Source: Bacteroidota bacterium
GTDB taxonomy: Bacteria > Bacteroidota > Bacteroidia > Bacteroidales > UBA10428
Length of the DNA stretch: 64,000 bases
Reading direction: 5' to 3'
Assembly (NCBI GenBank): GCA_003252385.1
Contig: QKEH01000009.1
Coordinates: 16,916 to 80,915, forward strand
Below the pieces are notes generated by a model. It saw only the letters and a program-made list of their open reading frames with translations, searched no databases and was not told where the DNA came from. Numbering within the stretch: the stretch's first letter is position 1; every line of letters starts with the position of its first letter. Below are positions 38,711-47,746 of this stretch, one piece after another. Both the position numbers and the translations under genes were made by a program.

Positions 38711-40354
38711 TTACATGCGATAAATTCCGGCACGAGGTTCCGGAATGGTTTTATTCAAAGAGGTTTCGATGGCCATGGCCAGCACCTTTCGGGTATCGGC
38801 CGGATCGATGATCCCATCATCCCAGAGTTCCGATGAGGCAAAATACGCCGAACTTTCCAACTCGTATTTCTTAAGCACAGGTTCCTTCAGGTTGTTCATT
38901 TCCTGATTAGTGAGTTCTTTACCCTCCTTTTGCAACTGCTCCTGCTTAACCACTGCCAGGACTGTGGCTGCTTGCTCTCCCCCCATAACCGCCACCCTTG
39001 CATTGGGGTACATGAACATAAAATTCGGGTCGAAGGCCCTTCCTGACATGGCATAATTGCCAGCGCCATACGAGCCCCCATACACCAGGGTAAACCGGGG
39101 CACTACGGCATTGGCAACAGCATGCACCATTTTGGCACCATCGCGTGCAATACCGCCGTGTTCGTATTTCTTGCCCACCATAAATCCACTTACATTTTGC
39201 AGGAACAGCAGGGGTATTTTCCGGAAATTACATAGCTCGATAAAGTGGGTAGCCTTCAACGCCGACTCGGAATACAGAATGCCGTTATTGGCAATAATTC
39301 CAACCGGATATCCCATAATATGGGCAAATCCGGTGAGCAGTGTTTGGGCATATTTTTTTTTGAATTCGTGCCACTCGCTACGATCCACCAGTCGGGCAAT
39401 CACCTCGTAAGCATCCACCGCTTCGCGCGGCGACTGCCCTAAAATTCCATAGAGTTCTTCAATGGGGTACAGCGGATCGGCAGGTACCTCGGTATTTAAA
39501 ACCTGTTTTTCCGGCTTAGGGAGCGTTGCCACAATGGATCGCCCCAATTGCAAGGCATGTTCCTCGTCGCGTGCCAGGTGATCGGCTACCCCCGATACCG
39601 AGGTGTGCACCTCTCCCCCTCCCAGTTCTTCTGCGGATATCTTTTCGCCAGTGGCTGCCTGAACCAGTGGCGGACCACCTAAAAATATTGTTCCCTGCTC
39701 CCGGATAATGACTGTTTCATCACTCATGGCCGGAATGTAGGCTCCACCTGCCGTGCAGGATCCCATCACAATCGCTATCTGAGGAATGCCCTGTGCCGAC
39801 ATACGCGCCATATTAAAAAATATACGGCCAAAATCATCCCGGTCGGCAAATACCTTCGACTGTTCCCGCAAGAAAATACCTCCTGAATCAACCAGATAAA
39901 TGCAGGGTAAATTATTCTGCATCGCAATTTCCTGTGCCCGCAGGTGCTTCTTAATGGTTTCGGCTACATAGGTACCTCCCTTAACTAAAGAATCGTTCGC
40001 TATCACCACAACTTCCCTTCCATGGATGTAACCCACACCGGTAACGATTCCAGCGTTGGGAAATTGCCCATGGTATTTCCCATAGGCCGCAAAAACCGAC
40101 CATTCAAGAAATGGTGTGCCCACATCCAACAATCGGTCAATACGTTCCCGAACCGGTAAGCGCCCCCGGGAGAGATGACGTTCCAGCAAATGCGATTCCC
40201 GAACACTTTGCTCGCTAAGTTTTCTTCGAAAATCGGCTATCAGTTCCCGGTACGATGCCGTACGTTGCAGAAATTCGGGATCCTTAACCAGAAGCCGTGT
40301 AACCAGTGATTCCAAATTGTATAATTCCTTAATACGTTTTAGCCACTTTAACAC
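38711..40354 (-). CDS. Methylcrotonyl-CoA carboxylase carboxyltransferase (beta) subunit
   Basis: GSCTAGGAYIPAMSDETVIIREQGTIFLGGPPLVQAATGEKISAEELGGGEVHTSVSGVADH. Confidence 0.9.
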   Translation of the reverse strand: MLKWLKRIKELYNLESLVTRLLVKDPEFLQRTASYRELIADFRRKLSEQSVRESHLLERHLSRGRLPVRERIDRLLDVGTPFLEWSVFAAYGKYHGQFPNAGIVTGVGYIHGREVVVIANDSLVKGGTYVAETIKKHLRAQEIAMQNNLPCIYLVDSGGIFLREQSKVFADRDDFGRIFFNMARMSAQGIPQIAIVMGSCTAGGAYIPAMSDETVIIREQGTIFLGGPPLVQAATGEKISAEELGGGEVHTSVSGVADHLARDEEHALQLGRSIVATLPKPEKQVLNTEVPADPLYPIEELYGILGQSPREAVDAYEVIARLVDRSEWHEFKKKYAQTLLTGFAHIMGYPVGIIANNGILYSESALKATHFIELCNFRKIPLLFLQNVSGFMVGKKYEHGGIARDGAKMVHAVANAVVPRFTLVYGGSYGAGNYAMSGRAFDPNFMFMYPNARVAVMGGEQAATVLAVVKQEQLQKEGKELTNQEMNNLKEPVLKKYELESSAYFASSELWDDGIIDPADTRKVLAMAIETSLNKTIPEPRAGIYRM

Positions 40355-40416
40355 CGTACATTTACAGATTGTTTACTGGTTACCGATAAGTACAACCCTG
40401 CCATTCCGTCCGCTGA

Positions 40417-40447
40417 TAAACATAACGTGACCTATATCTAAAGCAAA
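40417..40447 (-). promoter_or_regulatory. Predicted promoter of the leucine/mevalonate operon
   Basis: Minus strand TTTG-N19-TATGTTTA, close to Bacteroidetes TTTG / TAnnTTTG (7/8 at -7), 63 nt upstream of the GTG start at 40354. Confidence 0.5.
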
Positions 40448-40539
40448 TTTTGTCACACTGACAGCGACATTCATTCATTTATTACTAATTTTAATGAAAC
40501 TTCACTGCCCATTTACCGTTTCACAGAAAAATTCTTACT

Positions 40540-40902
40540 ATGAACTCAGCTGTCGCCCGCAAACGCAACCAACGCAGATACAATGTTCCGGTTATCGGAC
40601 ATTTTGCCAACCGGAGCATCCGTTTTAATTCCATTATCGAAGCCGAAGACCATACCGGAATTTCCTACACGCTGATTTTTGAAGCATGCGTCGGAAAAAT
40701 TTACAAAGCCCGAAATGTATATTGGGAATTTGCCAATGGCACCCACTTTCTGAAATACAAGGCCCATTATATCAAACAACAAGCTGCACTGGCCGAGTCC
40801 GGAGGTCACGGACATGGCGGACACGGGCACGGAGGACATGGGCATTCTGATAAACAGGCTGCACTGGAACCACACCAACACGATTCGCACAAGAAACATT
40901 AA
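40540..40902 (+). CDS. Hypothetical protein with His/Gly-rich C-terminal tail
   Basis: C-terminus GGHGHGGHGHGGHGHSDKQAALEPHQHDSHKKH; N-terminal ~90 aa unrecognised. Confidence 0.7.
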   Translation: MNSAVARKRNQRRYNVPVIGHFANRSIRFNSIIEAEDHTGISYTLIFEACVGKIYKARNVYWEFANGTHFLKYKAHYIKQQAALAESGGHGHGGHGHGGHGHSDKQAALEPHQHDSHKKH

Positions 40903-42035
40903 CCACCTGCCTCTACCTGAAAACCCAACTGCTCCAGCTTTACAACATCCTCCTGGCAAGCATTTTTCAATTGTACGGTGTACGCCAAAAATTCCCTCCT
41001 TACCCGATAGCTACCCCGAATTCTTTCAAAATCGGAAGGCGCCCGCCTGAGAAGTGCATCATCTTCGGAAATGGGATAGCATTTTAACACCAGTTCACAC
41101 ACTACCTGCTGAAAAGTTTTGTTCCCGGTATTGCATATCAATTGGTGGGTAATCGGAACCGGTAACACCGGAATCCAGTCCTCCAGGTTCAATCCCATAT
41201 AAAGACCTGCTTCCTTTACCACCATGCGTGTGGCATTGGCTTTCCCATCGGAAGAATAACCAGCAATATGCGGAGTGGCCAGCGCCGATCGGCTCAGTAA
41301 TTCCAGGTCAATATCGGGTTCGTTTTCCCACACATCCAGTATGGCTTGGTTGCGGTCATTCCCATCCAGAAATTGCTTCAGAGCAAGTGAGTCAATTACT
41401 TCGCCTCGGGATGTATTAATCACCAAGGCACCCGAATTTACCTTACTAAAAAACTGCGCATCGGCCAGGTGAAAGGTCGCATCGCTTCCCTCCCTGGTCA
41501 GGGGAACATGAAAGGACAGTATGTCGGCTTCCTGAAGTACCTGTTGCAACGAACAAAAAATCCTTTCTCCTTCCCTGCGAACCCGGGGAGGGTCGTTGAG
41601 CAAGACCCGCATACCCAAAATTCCTGCAAGATGAGCCACCTTTCTTCCTACATTTCCTACCCCAATAATTCCAAGAACCCGCGTGGAAAGATCGACCCGG
41701 TGGTGTTCGGCCCAATGAAGCAAGGCACTGGCCACATACTGCATAACCGAACCCGAATTGCAGCCCGGAGCATTCTTCCAAAATATTCCGGCACCTTGGC
41801 AATAATTGGTGTCGATATGATCGGTTCCTATGGTGGCACTAAGTATGAGCTTTACGCTGCTCCCTTCCAGTAAGTCGCGGTTGCAAAGAGTGCGTGTCCG
41901 AACAATGAGGATGTCGCAAAAACGAACATCGGCAGGGGTTATGTCGCTGCCGGGAAGATAGACTACATGGGCATACTCTTCCAACACTCCCTGTATAAAT
42001 GGAATCTTATCGTCTATAACTATTCGGTATCGCAT
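40899..42035 (-). CDS. pdxB: 4-phosphoerythronate dehydrogenase
   Basis: D-isomer-specific 2-hydroxyacid DH: VLGIIGVGNVGRKVAHLAGILGMRVLLNDPPR, LVINTSRGEVID, TPHIAGYSSDGKANAT plus C-terminal extension. Confidence 0.9.
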   Translation of the reverse strand: MRYRIVIDDKIPFIQGVLEEYAHVVYLPGSDITPADVRFCDILIVRTRTLCNRDLLEGSSVKLILSATIGTDHIDTNYCQGAGIFWKNAPGCNSGSVMQYVASALLHWAEHHRVDLSTRVLGIIGVGNVGRKVAHLAGILGMRVLLNDPPRVRREGERIFCSLQQVLQEADILSFHVPLTREGSDATFHLADAQFFSKVNSGALVINTSRGEVIDSLALKQFLDGNDRNQAILDVWENEPDIDLELLSRSALATPHIAGYSSDGKANATRMVVKEAGLYMGLNLEDWIPVLPVPITHQLICNTGNKTFQQVVCELVLKCYPISEDDALLRRAPSDFERIRGSYRVRREFLAYTVQLKNACQEDVVKLEQLGFQVEAGG

Positions 42036-42278
42036 GGGTTAATATTTGGCATCAAGATACGGTATAAATATGGGTTTACGAAGGCACATTGAAACCCTGA
42101 ACAGAACGGTTCCTGTATCTGAAAAAAACACACATTATTTCGCATAAAACCAATTTTTGCATACACTTTAGCGTTCCACTTGCGTTATTAACAAATCGCA
42201 AACAATATTCACAATTTATCGTAGAATTCAATATTTAATTGTTACTTTGATTTATAGTATTACCACAGCCCGCACGCA

Positions 42279-45200
42279 ATGACCTTTCAAATGTATTGCC
42301 TACCAGCTATTTACACAGCCGGAATTTCCCTGATTTCGGGTATTTCCCTTGTTCTCTCCGGCAGTATCCTTCCCATTCTTCTTTACTTCGGTTTCAGGTT
42401 CTTCTTCCGTAAAAACGCCAATCCGGTTAAAGCTGCCGCATCCAGCATATTCGACGAAAACGACCAATTAAATACCCTATTCAATAACTTGCCCAATGGG
42501 GTATATATTAAAGATAATGCCTCACGTTATATTTTGTGTAACGAGCGCTTTTCTGCTTCCCTAAAAACCGATCGCCCCGATAAATTATATGGCAAAACGG
42601 ATTTGGATCTTTACCCTGGAAACGACGGTGCCAAATATATGGAAGAAGATCAGGAAATCATTACCGGGCAGAAAGAGATCATTGACCGGGTGCAGGAATC
42701 CATTAAACACGGAAAGAAATACTTCTCGCATACCGTTAAAATACCCATCCGTAATAAGCAAGGCTCCATCATTGGTCTGATGGGTACCTGTTCGGATATT
42801 ACCGCCCAAAAAACAGCCACCCTGCTACTGGAAGAACAAAATGTAGCGCTGGAAAAAGAGCGAGGCCTGTTCAGGGCGCTAATGGATAACATGCCCGACA
42901 CCATCTATATTAAAGACAGCGAAGGTCGTTTTCTGGATGGCAATCCGGCTCTCATTGATGTTACCAAGGCAGGAAACCGGAAGAATTTATTGGGCAAAAC
43001 CGATTTCGATTTCTTCCCCAAAGAAGTGGCTGAGATCTATTTTAACGACGACCAAACCTGTTTGCAAACCGGTCAAGCTGTGTATAACAACGAACAGGTT
43101 AGCTTTGATGCCAAAGGTAATATTCGCATTAAATCTACCATCAAGGTTCCTTTCAGGGATGCGGAAGGCAACATTCTGGGGTTGGTGGGAATAGGCCGCG
43201 ATATCACCAAACAAAAAGAAATAGAAGACAAACTCCTGGAACAGGCACAAAGCCTGCAAGAGACCAATGTATTGTTGGAAGAACGGCAGGAAGAAATCAA
43301 TCAGCAATCGGACGAACTGAGTGCCCAGAACCGGATCCTGGAGGAAGATAAAAGGCTGTTGCGCACACTGATTGACAGCTTACCTGATCTTATTTACATT
43401 AAGGACAGAAATTCCCGTTTCATTACTGTCAATAAGAAAATGATGTCGATTTTTAAAACCGACAACCTGGATCGTATCATTGGGAAAACGGATAGCGATT
43501 TTTACCCGAGTGAATATGTTAAAGGAATGATGGAAGACGACCTGAATGTTCTGAAAACGGGAAAGATTATAATGGATAAAGAGGAACCCGGTATCGATGA
43601 GGAAGGTAATTTCATTCAACTGCTCACCACCAAGGTTCCCCTGCGCGACCCTGAAGGTGAGATTGTTGGAATTATTGGCATTGCCCGCGATATTACGGTG
43701 CTCAAGGAGGCCGAATTGGCTCTTAAGGAACAAGCCGAGAGCATGAAAGAAATTAATGTACTCCTGGAAGAAAGGCAGGAAGAAATTCAACAACAATCCA
43801 CTGAATTACGAAGCCAGAATATCATTCTCGAAAACGAACGTAACCTGTTACGCGCCCTAATTGACACCCTCCCCGACTTTATTTACATTAAGGATACCGA
43901 AAGCCGGTTTATCACCGCTAATAAGAAACTCATCGAATTGTTTAAGGTGCCTTCACCGGAATTTCTGGAAGGTAAAATCGATTTCGACTTCTTCCCCAAG
44001 GACATTGCCCAATTGTACTACGATGATGAGCAGCAGATCTTTAAAACCAATCAGCCGATCATCAGCAAGGAAGAAGTGGGAATGGATGTACAAGGTAACG
44101 AACTGGTAGTATCCACCACCAAGGTGCCTTTTTACGACGCTAATGGCCATATTGCCGGCTTGGTAGGTATTGGGCGCGATGTGACCAAAATGCGCCAGTA
44201 TTCCACGCGTTTGGAACAACAGGCGGTAGAGCTTCAAAAAAACAACGCGCTGCTAACCGAAAAACAGGAAGAAATTCAAAAACAAAGTGAATACCTCAAC
44301 GAGCACAACCAGATTCTGGATCGGGAAAGGAAACTGTTACGCACGCTCATCGACAATATGCCCGATTACATTTATGTTAAAGATAGCGAGAGCCGTTTCC
44401 AACTGCTGAATAAGAAGCTGCTTGAATTGATTGGATTCACCAGTTACAATGATGTGATCGGAAAAACAGATTTCGATTTCGAACAGTTTAAAGGAGTCGC
44501 CCAGTTGTATTTCGACGATGAACAGCGGATTATTAAAAGCCGCAAGGCCATCATCAATAAGGAAGAAATAGGTTTTGACGAGAACAAACGTCAACGGGTG
44601 ATTTCAACCACCAAGGTACCCTATTTCGATGAGAGCAACCATGTGATTGGGATTGTAGGCATAGGACGGGATATTACCAAGCAAAAAAATGCCGAAAAAC
44701 AACTTCGTGAGCAGGCTCAAAACCTTCAGGAAGTGAATATAATTCTGGAAGAACGCCAGGAAAAAATCCAGCATCAGTCGGAAGAAATATCAAAACAATC
44801 TAAAATCCTCCAACGAGCCAATCACGAACTGGAACAACTCAACGCAACCAAGAACAAGTTCTTTTCCATCATTGCACACGATTTAAAAAATCCGTTCCAG
44901 GCCATATTCGGCTTCTCGGAGTTGCTTCTCCGAAATTTCAGCGACTTTGAGGATGCCCAGAAAATGGAACTTCTGGGGATGATTAAAACCTCCTCGGAAA
45001 GTGCCTTCGACTTACTGGAAAACCTACTCCAATGGGCTCGTACACAAACCGACCGGATTAAATACAATCCCATTAAACTGGATTTATCCGAACTGATACA
45101 ACAAAACATTGAGGTGAGCCGCGGTAGTGCCGAGAACAAACATATTACACTGGTTGCTGAGATTCGATGCAATCAGGCCGCTTATGCCGACAAAAACATG

Positions 45201-45533
45201 GTCAACCTGATCATTCGGAACCTGATCAGCAATGCAATAAAATTTACAGACAACCAGGGGGTTATTACCATTCAGTGTGCCGATGCGGGGAATACTATGC
45301 TGGCGATATCCATAGCCGATACAGGTATAGGCATATCGGATGATAACATTGCCAAGCTCTTCCGCATTGATGAATACTTTTCCACATCAGGTACTGCCGG
45401 AGAAGGAGGCACCGGCCTGGGACTTATTATTTGCAAAGAATTTGTAGAAAAAAACAAAGGAGCCATCTCCATTAACAGCGAACCCGGTGTAGGCACCACG
45501 TTTACATTCACCCTTCCAAAATTCCGAGATTAA
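42279..45533 (+). CDS. Histidine kinase with N-terminal TM and five tandem PAS domains
   Basis: Five repeats of the type LIDxLPDxIYIKDxxSRF...DITK with LLEERQEEIQQQS linkers; FFSIIAHDLKNPFQAIFGFSELL; HATPase. Confidence 0.92.
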   Translation: MTFQMYCLPAIYTAGISLISGISLVLSGSILPILLYFGFRFFFRKNANPVKAAASSIFDENDQLNTLFNNLPNGVYIKDNASRYILCNERFSASLKTDRPDKLYGKTDLDLYPGNDGAKYMEEDQEIITGQKEIIDRVQESIKHGKKYFSHTVKIPIRNKQGSIIGLMGTCSDITAQKTATLLLEEQNVALEKERGLFRALMDNMPDTIYIKDSEGRFLDGNPALIDVTKAGNRKNLLGKTDFDFFPKEVAEIYFNDDQTCLQTGQAVYNNEQVSFDAKGNIRIKSTIKVPFRDAEGNILGLVGIGRDITKQKEIEDKLLEQAQSLQETNVLLEERQEEINQQSDELSAQNRILEEDKRLLRTLIDSLPDLIYIKDRNSRFITVNKKMMSIFKTDNLDRIIGKTDSDFYPSEYVKGMMEDDLNVLKTGKIIMDKEEPGIDEEGNFIQLLTTKVPLRDPEGEIVGIIGIARDITVLKEAELALKEQAESMKEINVLLEERQEEIQQQSTELRSQNIILENERNLLRALIDTLPDFIYIKDTESRFITANKKLIELFKVPSPEFLEGKIDFDFFPKDIAQLYYDDEQQIFKTNQPIISKEEVGMDVQGNELVVSTTKVPFYDANGHIAGLVGIGRDVTKMRQYSTRLEQQAVELQKNNALLTEKQEEIQKQSEYLNEHNQILDRERKLLRTLIDNMPDYIYVKDSESRFQLLNKKLLELIGFTSYNDVIGKTDFDFEQFKGVAQLYFDDEQRIIKSRKAIINKEEIGFDENKRQRVISTTKVPYFDESNHVIGIVGIGRDITKQKNAEKQLREQAQNLQEVNIILEERQEKIQHQSEEISKQSKILQRANHELEQLNATKNKFFSIIAHDLKNPFQAIFGFSELLLRNFSDFEDAQKMELLGMIKTSSESAFDLLENLLQWARTQTDRIKYNPIKLDLSELIQQNIEVSRGSAENKHITLVAEIRCNQAAYADKNMVNLIIRNLISNAIKFTDNQGVITIQCADAGNTMLAISIADTGIGISDDNIAKLFRIDEYFSTSGTAGEGGTGLGLIICKEFVEKNKGAISINSEPGVGTTFTFTLPKFRD

Positions 45534-45617
45534 GGGGTTCTGGTAAAAACAGCAGCCCTTCTATCTCAAGATTACTGTCAAAGTTCATAATCGCTGGAAA
45601 TGTATAGGTTAACGGGT

Positions 45618-46610
45618 TCAAACCACCTCAGGTTTATATTCCATGGCACTACTAGCCGATGGCGTCCGGAACGTAACCTCCGCCTCAGAAACCAGCCCCT
45701 CCCCTGAAGCAGTATGCAATGGTGCTGGCATAAAGGGAAGGGTAAAATAGAATGCGGTTCCCTTGCGGGTGTTGGATTGGTACCACATTTTACCTCCCAT
45801 ATACTCCACCAATTGCTGTGAAATCGTTAAGCCCAACCCCATACCTTCATTAGAAGAACGGCCGGCTTCCTCCTTACCGAATGCAGCATATACCACATTC
45901 TCCCGCCCCTGCAGATCTCCGGCACCAGTGTCTTTGACAAAAAAGAGCATATTTGTACGTTCCAGGGTATAACCAAATACAATTTCTCCACTTGAGGTAT
46001 TCTGGGCTGCATTGAAGAGCAAATTAGAAATAACCTGCTGCATCCGATTACGATCGCCAAAAACAGTAAGTCCTCGCAGCTCAGGATCAACGGCAAGTCG
46101 TAAATCAACCGACTTGTCGTGAATATGTTGATGCAACGAAAAATACGAAAACACCTCGGTTAAAACTGAATACGGTTGTAATGGGCAGTTTTCAAACGAA
46201 ATATCACCTTCCTGAATAAACGCAGCTTCTACCAAATGATCAATTTTGGCCAGAAAACGATTACAGCTTTCCTGCAGATACCTGGTGTACACATCATTTT
46301 TAGAAGACTGCGTCTGATGTTTTTTTATCAATTCGGAAAACCCCATTATAGCATTTAAAGGGGTTCGTATTTCGTGGTACAAGTTTTTCAGGAAACCGGA
46401 TTTAACGCGTTCCATATAACCCTTGCTTTGAGCAAGTTCATTTTCCAATTCTAGTATCCGTTGTTGTAAAGCCGTTAAATTGCCCCTGGAGCTCCATGGC
46501 AACTTAATCTCTGAAAATGGCTTTTTAATCCACTGTTTACAGGCAATCCAGCTCATACTCATCCTTTCATTCTTTATTTCCGGCAGAATGACATTCCCTG
46601 CCACCACCAC
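45618..46610 (-). CDS. Cytosolic sensor histidine kinase (no obvious sensory domain)
   Basis: FLKNLYHEIRTPLNAIMGFSELI, HATPase with GMGLGLTISQQL. Confidence 0.88.
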   Translation of the reverse strand: MVVAGNVILPEIKNERMSMSWIACKQWIKKPFSEIKLPWSSRGNLTALQQRILELENELAQSKGYMERVKSGFLKNLYHEIRTPLNAIMGFSELIKKHQTQSSKNDVYTRYLQESCNRFLAKIDHLVEAAFIQEGDISFENCPLQPYSVLTEVFSYFSLHQHIHDKSVDLRLAVDPELRGLTVFGDRNRMQQVISNLLFNAAQNTSSGEIVFGYTLERTNMLFFVKDTGAGDLQGRENVVYAAFGKEEAGRSSNEGMGLGLTISQQLVEYMGGKMWYQSNTRKGTAFYFTLPFMPAPLHTASGEGLVSEAEVTFRTPSASSAMEYKPEVV

Positions 46611-46613
46611 TTG

Positions 46614-47375
46614 TTACTCTATTTTTCGAAGTATTCTTCTTGCATCGTCCGAGTAGTAGCCCTTGCGCTTTTCGATCTGTTCAAACGTCCGAAGAGCTTT
46701 GGATCGATCGGTTTTTAAATAGCATAAGCCCAGATACCATTCTGCCGATTCGACAAAGGCATTCGTTTGATCCTGAATGATCAGGGCAAACTGACCATTT
46801 GCCCGATCGAATTGTTCCAGTTCCATGTAGGATATTCCCTCGTATAACTTGATTCCCACACGAGTTGAATCTTTCTGAAACAATTCCTCAAAAATTGGAA
46901 TGGCATCAGCATATTGCCGGTTCTTATAAAGCTGCATGGCCGACTGCATTAATGCATCCAGCGGTTCACTGGCGGTGCGATAGGACATATTCATCTCTGC
47001 AGGGACATAAAAACGGGTATATATATCGGTACCCGAATGCCCTGGTGTTAACAAACGTATTCCACCATAGGCCACAATGGCAACGGAGGCGGCAATACCT
47101 GTAATTCGTATAATCAGTGAGCGTTTTAGTGCTTCCGACCGTTTTTTTCTTAGGGGGGCATACAGTTTGGCATATATAGCGTTTAACTGTTCCTCCAACA
47201 TCAATTCTCCGGTATCTGTCTTAAACAATTCAGCAATACGTTGCTGATGATGCAGTTCTTCCCGCAACGCCCTGTCGTATTGTAACCGTTCTATGAAGGC
47301 TTCCTTCTCGGTAGTACTCAGCCTATCGTCCAAATATTTGTCCACAAGTAGTGAGATGTTCACTTCAGTCTTCAT
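46614..47375 (-). CDS. Membrane TPR protein, anti-sigma-factor-like
   Basis: N-terminal YLDDRLSTTEKEAFIERLQYDRALREEL (anti-sigma-like), one TM (IIRITGIAASVAIVAYGGIRLL), C-terminal TPRs. Confidence 0.7.
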   Translation of the reverse strand: MKTEVNISLLVDKYLDDRLSTTEKEAFIERLQYDRALREELHHQQRIAELFKTDTGELMLEEQLNAIYAKLYAPLRKKRSEALKRSLIIRITGIAASVAIVAYGGIRLLTPGHSGTDIYTRFYVPAEMNMSYRTASEPLDALMQSAMQLYKNRQYADAIPIFEELFQKDSTRVGIKLYEGISYMELEQFDRANGQFALIIQDQTNAFVESAEWYLGLCYLKTDRSKALRTFEQIEKRKGYYSDDARRILRKIE

Positions 47376-47450
47376 TCCTTACTATTTAGTCATTCGATTT
47401 ATATTGTTGCATACACCCGATGGCGAGCCACGCAACAACATACAAAATTA

Positions 47451-47540
47451 AAAAGAAAAGGAGCCAATAAATTCCAGAATTGGATATAGAGAAGTTTTGT
47501 GCCGTTAAACCATTTATTGGCCGGGAATCCTTTTCTTTTA
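47451..47540 (-). other. Structured element copy A (three-way-junction, GTGCCGT loop)
   Basis: Outer stem AAAAGAAAAGGA/TCCTTTTCTTTT (12 bp perfect), one-sided bulge CGGGAA, middle stem GCCAATAAAT/ATTTATTGGC, hairpin TCCA-gaat-TGGA, hairpin GTTT-tGTGCCGtt-AAAC. Confidence 0.75.
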
Positions 47541-47639
47541 TAGCTGCAATTTTGTAGGTTTTTCACCCAATTTATATTTTAAAATCACCTTCTGGTGAGT
47601 GTCAACCCGTATAAGTACCAAATTCTCCAGCGGGGACAT
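47538..47639 (-). CDS. Possible 33-aa ORF between elements A and B (weak)
   Basis: MSPLENLVLIRVDTHQKVILKYKLGEKPTKLQL*; stop codon abuts element A. May be chance. Confidence 0.2.
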   Translation of the reverse strand: MSPLENLVLIRVDTHQKVILKYKLGEKPTKLQL

Positions 47640-47666
47640 CCACCTGTTCTCAATACTTTCAGAAAA

Positions 47667-47746
47667 AGAAAAGGAGGCAGAATAACACCCGGGCGGGTGG
47701 AAGGGTTGTGCCGTAATAACCCAAATTCTGCCTGTAGACCTTTTCT
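47667..47746 (-). other. Structured element copy B (same fold as copy A)
   Basis: Outer stem AGAAAAGG/CCTTTTCT, one-sided bulge GTAGA, middle stem AGGCAGAAT/ATTCTGCCT, hairpin CACCC-gggc-GGGTG, hairpin GGGTT-GTGCCGTaat-AACCC. Confidence 0.75.

Noticed and set aside
47451-47746. Integron attC sites with a peptide cassette
   Set aside because: Copy A contains GTTAAAC (a GTTRRRY match), but copy B does not, the motif is in a loop rather than at the outer ends, and no integrase is present.
47451-47746. Simple rho-independent terminators
   Set aside because: Each ends in CCTTTTCTTTTT on the minus strand, so termination is possible, but a plain terminator would not need the multi-stem fold and conserved GTGCCGT loop.
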